Positions 43,121 through 52,100 of a stretch of DNA of 64,000 nt are shown here, piece after piece; the first letter of the stretch is position 1; each line of letters opens with the position of its first letter. Origin of the DNA: Siphonodentalium dalli (taxonomy: Eukaryota > Mollusca > Scaphopoda > Gadilida > Siphonodentaliidae); assembly GCA_032622095.1 (NCBI GenBank), contig CP136063.1, positions 6,987,814-7,051,813 of the forward strand, read 5' to 3'. The notes beneath the pieces are model-generated. The model was not told where the DNA came from, made no database searches, and saw only the letters and a list, made by a program, of their open reading frames with translations. The position numbers were made by a program, and so were the translations under genes.

Positions 43121-46100
43121 GTGGACAAATTATCAAACATGGATTATTATAGGATATTTCAACAAAAATTGACAAGAAAAATATTAATTTATAACAAAAT
43201 ATTTAATTAATGCAATGTATAGGACAAAAACTGGAGAAATTCAATTCAAAAACGAAATATTTATGAAAAAATGTGAACAGGTGAAAATAAAAAAAATGGC
43301 AAAAATTATATAATTTTAATCAAAAGGTAATTTTATCAGCAATTATATTGGCAATAAGGATATATTTATGGCAAAAATAACATTCAATAATTGGGCATAT
43401 AAAGGAAAAATTATTTTGATATAAAGCAAAAAATGTGAAATTTTAATCAAAGAGTCAAAAATACATAAATTTTACAGAAAATTCGAACAATTTGTCGTAG
43501 CCATGCATGTACGATTAATTCCATGATGTGGAATCATTTGGAATCGCCGGCGGCGATTTTTTGACTGAATCCACGTGGGGGATCCATTTCAATAATACCT
43601 TCCGCCATTATCGTCTTCCTCGCACGTGTTCGTTTTTAGCTAACAACGCCATTGTCGTATTTTTACTTAGGGGTTATTTCTATATTACTACATTATTAAT
43701 TAAATACGAACATACAAGTTTAACTAACCTTTATAATATAACAGGAACATTTACATGTAGAATAACAGGTAATAGAATAGACGATATTTGTAAGACATGT
43801 TGTTGGTTTGAAGATTGTGGATCGAGTGGTGGAAGTTCGTCATCGGGAGAGCGTCGCCGTGCAGTTCCGGAATTGGCCGAGCCGTGTTCGTTTGACTTCG
43901 TGATTGTCTCTCCCGCAGTTGTTGATGGGGTCAAATGTGACCTCATTTGTATATCTTCCGATCACGGACTTTTTGGTGTTTTGTTTGTCATCCACGTTAT
44001 TAATTGATACCCAAAAACACTACATTAATAAACGGTACTGTACTGTAGTCAGTGTTGTGTACTTTCTCATCAGGATTATCACCATGGAAATCATTTTACC
44101 ATCGCCGTGTGTCAGTGTTCTGTCATTCGACAAGTCAACAATGCGAGAATTCGATCGCTTCCGTTCTGTCTAAATAATTTCTGGTCGCAGGTAATGCCAC
44201 CTTTGACAAAACTGTGTTCATAAATTAATTTTGTCGCTGTGTAGACTGCAGGTATCTAAATAGTACTCGCAAGTATAATCACAAATGAAGTAGATGCTTG
44301 ATTCGTTCAAATTGTAATTTCTAAATTTGTTGCAAGAATGAATCGTTCAATCGGGGAATTATGACTTTGAACCCGAGTCACTAAACTTGGAGTCAACGGT
44401 CATGCGTCAGTCTGTCATACCCTGGAAATTGGCTGGAATTGGTGAATTTGTTACATTCGCGGCCAAACAAGGCGTACAATGGTACATCCCACATTCGATA
44501 CTGATCATATACATGTACTCACCTTGTATATCATAATGTAACCAGTTTTTTTCTCGGCCAAAGCGTGTGTTGTAATTGGCAATTCGTGGAAATAATAATC
44601 CGAGGTGGCGATTTTCGACTTTGTTTGAATAGCATCACTTGCCTAACAACCGTCTGCGAGCAGCGTTGATTCTGATTGGTTAAGACAAACGCGATTATCC
44701 AATCGCTGCATATGTGGGTTGGGAAGACGAGTTCAAAGTTCAAAGAGCGTTTCAAAGGTCAATTTATTTTTGGAAAGATATTTTTTCGTTTAACAGTAAT
44801 GCAGATTCTATGCTCTCCCAGCGTCGAGTGTGTATACGCAGTACTCACTTAAGCCCACGGCTAGCCGCTTCGCGGCTAGCCTACGTGGGCTTATAAGTAT
44901 AGGTTATAACCCCTTGGGTGCCTGTACAAGGAATATAGACCAAAGCCGCGAAGCGGCTGCGGTCTGTATTCCTTGTACAGACACCCAAGGGGGTAATGAC
45001 ATATTTATAAAACGGTTCACACCCCAAGGCAAACACAATTGAGTCACATTATATTCGATGATTACCTAAACAAAAGTCAATTGAATGGATTGTGGTGTTC
45101 GCTACTCCTGTTGAATAATCAGTCAAATGTCCGTTGACAATTATATATCAGCATTGATAAACCATTTTGTGTCCGAATTTAAGAACGCTTTATACTGATA
45201 ACGTGTTTCTTGATGAAAAAAATTATTCCTTGTGACAATAAACTGTTTCAGCTGTTTAGGTTATTTTTCACCTTGTTGCCATAATGGAATTATCGTTCAA
45301 AACACAGGAGACAATGTGCCGGTTGTGTTCGGACTCGGAAGTGAAACTATCCCACATTGCATAAAGTTTGTGTGATGAAATATCACCGGAATTCATAACA
45401 AAAGACGTAAGCAAACCTGTGTATAGTGCCTGTATTTTCCGCGCACATGCATGTATATGTGAACAGTTTGTGAAATTTTCGCAATGTACCATTCAAACGA
45501 TCATTAAGTGATTATTGTGGATTATACATTCGAAACAGGTTTGGATCTCGTTCAGTTTACTTCCAATCACCCGCCCCTCCCGACAAACCATAACATATTC
45601 AACCGAAAGTGTTGGGCCCCCACCCATGCAGACCACCGCTATACAGGTATGTCCGCTAATAATGGAATGATCCGTGTTTTAACTTCCCGAGTGACTGGTG
45701 CGATCATTATCATGGCGCATTGTTAGAATTTCACACCTACCGCCCCGATCTCCTTTCACCTTACTATCCAATTAATGTCAATTTATGTGTGATATTTAGC
45801 TCAAGTCTGTATTTCGGCCCCGTTGAAATACAGATTCATACAAGAAATATTGTTCATGAATTGGGGCAAGTTGATTTGCCGAGGGGTGTGAACCGGTTTA
45901 TAATAACACACCCTCTACATACACACAATTAGCACCCTTATACATCAGTACACATCGCCATTCGTTTTACACGATGGTTTTACGAGTGTCTAGGCGGTGC
46001 TGGGTGGTAGGCTTCGCACATCGGAGACATTAAATTATTTTGTGCGAACCATCATTAAAAAATGATAATTTTCTTATGGAAATTTATTCTAGTGTTCGAA

Positions 46101-49100
46101 TTCAGAGGGCACCGAGCCGAATGCACGACACTTTATCTGAATAGTCACGATGTTTTGACGCGTAACGCGACATTCTTTGCCTCGACGTCGCAAAATCAAA
46201 AAAGCCAAAAACAATGCTGAACCTGATGAAGTGTCAATATGTGCTCCATAAATTATCAAAGATATTTTCATTGGTTCCCATTGTGTTGCCCGGTTAGCCA
46301 GTTGTCTATTGCCCGTCAACCACTGAAAACATGGCAATTCTTTCGGTACACTCATACAACGAGCTGTAAATTGGGCCCCGATTTACAGCTAAAAGCTGTA
46401 GAAATCGGCCTGTTATCACAAAGATTCCATTCACGCCCAGCTTACAGCTGAAAGCAGTGTTTTAACCGACAAAGCTATATAGCTGTCACTACTAATCAAC
46501 ATGGATTGCGACTATGTGGCGAGATCGGGGTTGGCATATCCTGTTTGCGGTATCAATTACGTACCGGTAGACTATTATACAGGGGAAGTGCCTCAGGCAC
46601 GCTGTTAGATTTAAATTCCATCACATGTGCATCGTTAAGAATTCAGATATATAGTTTTAAACAGCCTGTTGATACGGTACCAGTTTCTTATTTTGCTTTG
46701 TTTTGTTCTCGAACATATTTGATCAGCATTTCTCCTGCGTGCATGTTGTGTGGCGATCTTCACAGAATTACCATAGGTAAGTACGCTATATATTGTTCCA
46801 TTCCCGGTATGATTTGATATTTGATTGGCAATAATGTCTCACCCTACCCAACATTTGGTAAAAGTTTTCAACGGTTGCAAATTTGGAGAACAGAACCATA
46901 TTCTGTCACATATATGTTGAAATTGTTCTCATTGTTTGAGAAATTAGTGGGAAAATGTTGTTTTTAGACAACAACAGCATATATTTTTCAGTTTGACATA
47001 ATATTAGGTAAGATATTTCTAACACTTCGACAGTTCGATGTACATGGGAGTTCGGTCTGGTTCAATGACAGGGGTATCACTAACTTAGTGGTGTACAGCT
47101 TAGTCATCTCCTCCTCCTCGTCGGGGAAATGTGCAATGATAAGCCAGATAGCATTACGGTATAATAGCACCCCCCCAACGGATATTATAGCCCCTTCGTC
47201 GGTGGAATACGGGTGCCATCCCTGTGCCATATATATATACTAAGTAGATGCTTAGCGTGATTATTGTTAAAAATGCCAATGTATACATAATTTGATCAAA
47301 GAGATAGGAATTGTTTTAAAAGTGAGTGTCTGTCTAGTACATGCAGATCAAAATGCATCCGTCTTAAATTCTAAATATATCCTCTTCCACATCCGTGATT
47401 TTTAATATATTATCCATCTCGCCGTGTACTTGAGTATTCACGAATGGAACACGGAAATGAAAAATATCGTGAATTTTGAGATGCAAACGTCTTGAATATT
47501 AACCAATAACCACTGATAACCACATCTACATTGGTCTCAAATGTTTATAAGTCCATCTTCCATGATAAGGTAATTCAATTACGTACTATCATGTCTCATT
47601 TGAAGCGCATTGATGCATGTGCACTGATTGACCGAACACGGAAATACTTCCAATAGGCCAACTGTGACATTGTGGTATAATTTTGAAGACTGTTGTCTTT
47701 GAATTGGTTAGGTATTTTTCTTACAATCAAATTACATGTACTCTGGTACAATACCATAATATGATTTTAAAGTCGAGAATCTTAGAAAAAAGTGCAGGCA
47801 GGTAAGATGTCACCCTAATAACAATCATAATTAGGATGCAATTCAATGAGTCACTAATATATTAAATTATTCTTTCTTTCAGGAGCTACACTGAGCTTGC
47901 ACAGGTTAGCATCAACCGAGTATCTGCGAAAAAACATCGGACACAACATACGGATGGTACAATCTTCTCAAGTTGATGTGTAATAACCAAAGTACGGTAC
48001 CAGTACCGGTACTAGGGTGTGTGTGCGCGAGTGACTGAAGAACAGATTCCTTGATTGGTTCAATGAAATCTAGTATTTACAATTATGGTCTATTACATAT
48101 ACATGTAGTACCGGTACCATCTCAAACATATTCTAGTGAATTATGGACTGTTCCGGTCTTGCTGGTGTCAGCTGGTTCCAATAAATCGAGAATGTTCAAT
48201 AGGAACTGGCACAGAAATGCACTGAATATAATGTTACAAGATTTGTGGAAATTTAAGTGAGATATTCTGATACACGAGACAGTTCCAAGATTCGAATATA
48301 AGACTCAGCGACGACAACCAGCTTTCCTATAAGCATGCGATGGCAACTGATGCACTGTCTGATATATAAAGTTGACAGTTGCAGGACAGTGGTGTTTAAT
48401 TTAGTTGTTCAATGATATTTCGGATGTTCTTTCAAATGAACTGGATTTTTGTGAAGAAATACTGTTGCCAATACATTGGCTGACCAAACGGACATGGAAA
48501 TTTCTGGATATGTACATGTATACTGTTATGGAGAAATCAAGTACATGGATAGAGGAATATGTTGACTGTTGTGTCACTGATTCATCAGTTTATCAGGTTC
48601 AATAAATGTTATTTGTCTACATAATATTTACATTTTACTATTAAGCGAAAGATGTTGTCTTTGTATGTTTTTTCAAAGAGTTTTCTATCCTGGAAACGCG
48701 CTAACCTATATGCGATAACCGTCTGTGCATTTTATTTAATAGATTCCATTGACACTCTATACTTACTCAAACTATACAATACCGGACTACCGGTACATGT
48801 ATATTAGCAGTGAAATTGGACTGCAGGATATAGCATAGTTGCAGTTAAGCTACATGTAAAGTGCACAGAAAGTTATCTCAGAAGTTAATGCATTTTCAGG
48901 TTAGATAATTCATGAAATACATACAAATACACTTTCAGCTTTACTAAGGTTGTATGAAACCACCCCCAGGTGCATATGCATTTCACATAATACATGTGTC
49001 TGTCCGAAGTTGAATTTACAATATTGCTAAATATCTTTGAAATTATAAGGAATAGATTTTCAATTTTCAATCATCAGGCCTATATTAATGACCACAAAAG

Positions 49101-52100
49101 TCAATACATGAACAGACTAATTACTAAGAATTTTACGGTGTAACTGTAACTGAGAAATGGGCAGACCGTGAAAATTCACGGTTTGGCTGTAAATGGGTTC
49201 ACGGTCAAACCGTAAAATATTCACGGTTCAGTTGTATATTCAAGAACGGATATGCCGTGAAAATTCACGGTTTGGCTGTAAATTGGTTCACGGTTTGACC
49301 GTGAAAAATTCACGGTCCAACCGGTCCCCAAATTGCCGGCATATTTCCCGTGAAATTCACGGTTGTGTTTTAACAGTGTAGGGTGCCCTATGAAACAGCA
49401 ACAAATCGATATTTTGTCGTCTATCTCGTCTCGGCGACCTCTGAGTTCGTAAACTAGAGTAATTTTCCCATAAAAATAATGACCGCACAAATTTCACCGA
49501 TGTGCGACGCCTACCACAAGCACCATCTAGACTAATATTCAGTATCGACAGATATTCGACTAATATGGCTGTTTCTTTATACTTTGTTCAGAACGGTCGC
49601 AGAAATATACGATCGGTAAAAGGGACGAGTCCGGACACACCCCAGGTGACAACGCAGACCCGGTAAGTCTACAATGAAGAAGGTACACGCGTCGTGGTTA
49701 TATATCGCAAACAAATGAACACGTTTATATTGTATCGGTTCTAACTTTAAGCACAACCAGGCAATAACTGTTATATATGTGTTACCGCAATCCGATGTAC
49801 ACTGTACACGGAACACAGTCATTTACAAGAAATCGGTCCTATCACCGTCGGTGCTTTGGTGAGTCGGAAGACTCAATTAATTTCTTAATCGAACGTACGC
49901 TGTACGGGAAAGTGGACGTCCCAGACTCAACCAGGGGTGGCCCTCGCGACTTAGTTTCTGCTTTCGGCACAGGCGTATTTGCTTTCTATCCGAGAATACA
50001 CTGAACCGGCGGCAATATATTCATACTCTGAATGAAAACGCTTCCGTGGCGATCACACGGTAACTTCGTGCTGCACGTAAGACGCTACTTGTGTTGTAGA
50101 AAGGATACGGAAGACCGATTGTCAAAAAACGCAACAGCAAAATACACAGGGCAAGGCACATCGATACAAACTGTGGAGCGTGTTTCCAATGTGTATTTCT
50201 CACATATACCCATGGTTATATATAAACGGGCTACGAGCATCTGACCGCTAGTATTTTAGAAAACAGCAATTATTGTGGCTGTCCCCATATATTCAAGTCA
50301 TATATATAAGTCAAAACAAAACTGTTTACGTAACTTATGTTTCCTTAGCTGACCATTATTTAGTCACGGCGGTCCACCTATCCCACCTTAATATCTGAGT
50401 GGGTTCAGTGCTGGCTCTAGCGAGAAATATGTAACTCAACTAATCGTCGTGGTCATGCACATGATGTACGTTATCTTACACAGTTATAACGTAGTCAGGG
50501 TATACTAGTATACCATATAACTGAAACTTAAATATAAATCCCAAACGGATGCCTTAATATTATATCACCCAAATGCATGCCCCGTGAACCAACCTGCACA
50601 GGATAATATGCAAATAAAATAATCGTGACTGGGGCATCATGCACGCCAATAATGGATATTACATTAATTCAGCAGTGTCTACTTTATGCCGAATCCACTT
50701 ATTCCGCCAATAATTGTTGACAAACCATTGTTACATAATTATTATGTATGTGTAGTTATTTGGAATAATACAACATGTTTTCACCACTGCACATTCCAAC
50801 TGTTTATACAGTGTCAGGTCGCGTTTACCAATGGCATGCCTTCCAGTAACAAACTTCCACCAACACGAGTTGACGATGGGGTGATGCATGCAATTGGTTC
50901 TATGCAAACTTGGGAATGTTCCTAGTTCAAGGGGGGAGGGTACAGTTAGACATGTCAAAGTATTCACCCCAACAATGACCACACGTCCCGACGTCTTTCG
51001 GTGTTGTGTTACCGAATGGAACAAGGCGTGTCTTGCTTACGCATACAGTGTCGCATTACATGCGTCCATGCGAGGTAATATGAATGTTTTGCTGACAGTA
51101 AGTTGAGTAATCATTGAATTTTTCGATTACACAAATGCAATAATAAGCTTTGTTATCCTTCATCCCATTTTCCTCTCTTCTGATTGGCTGAGAGTGCGTC
51201 ACATGGCGGGCCGTAAATAACTTATTACCCTCGAGGGTAACATTTTCTCAGTTATTGACCGCTCAGCTGTTACCAGTAAACATAGAACTACGAAGAACTC
51301 AACGTCCAGAGATTGTCTCACAGCTCTCTAATAATTTCGAAAAACACTGTTTTTATAAACCCCACTGTTTCATAACAACCGCGAACTGTGGTGTTTGATA
51401 ATTTGCATAATTGTGTGTTTTTTATTTGCAATTAAAGCACGCTATGTTTAAATGGTGTTATCACAGACACAAATCCGTTATAAGGCGTAATGTTCCTGTT
51501 GGACCTTTTTATATCAATAATAAAGACCGTGGGACAAATAGATCAACCTTATTATGCAGTTGGTATGTGCTGCAGACAATTTAATTGTACATACGATGTA
51601 CATACGTTATAAATACGTTTATGTACTAGATAAAATAGCCACTCTTTACTGTTTATCAATTGACTATTTCTTTTCGGCAATATATACATTCCTCAGACTT
51701 CAGAGAATACCCGTATATTGTGACAGATGTCAATTTCTTTTTGCACTACTACAACGTCTTAGTTTCACATTTTAGCATTCTGGAAATTAACACGTCTGTC
51801 GGCGTCTTCACGCTCATTTGAAACGAAACCGAACATTTCGCTGCATGGCAACTCAACTTCGAAATTGCTTTACTCCTCTTTCCGTGAACCGATGTCCACC
51901 ATGCGACCAGCAAACTGACCGGAGAATAGCTACGCAATTGACGGGTCTGTTTTTTTAATTGATCCAGATTATGAATGTTTTATTTTCTAAATAGCGATGA
52001 TTCCACCATAAAATTAACTTTTCGAACTGGATTAAAGAATATATATGCGCGCATTTATGCCTGCTATCAAAGAGGTTCATTCCAGGTCTCGAGCGGGCGA

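Larger units (their letters stand above)
39137..44024 (-). mobile_element. Gag-only LTR retrotransposon, apparently young
   Basis: Two 372-bp direct repeats, each TGT...ACA, bound a 4.1-kb interior. TTAA flanks both sides (39133-39136 and 44025-44028) as a 4-bp target duplication. The single large ORF (875 codons) runs on the minus strand, so the 5' LTR is the right one. No protease, reverse transcriptase, RNase H or integrase is present; the remaining interior is ~0.8 kb of leader and ~0.7 kb of AT-rich tail. It sits in gene A's intron 12-13, antisense to the gene. Movement would need proteins from another element. Confidence 0.88.
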
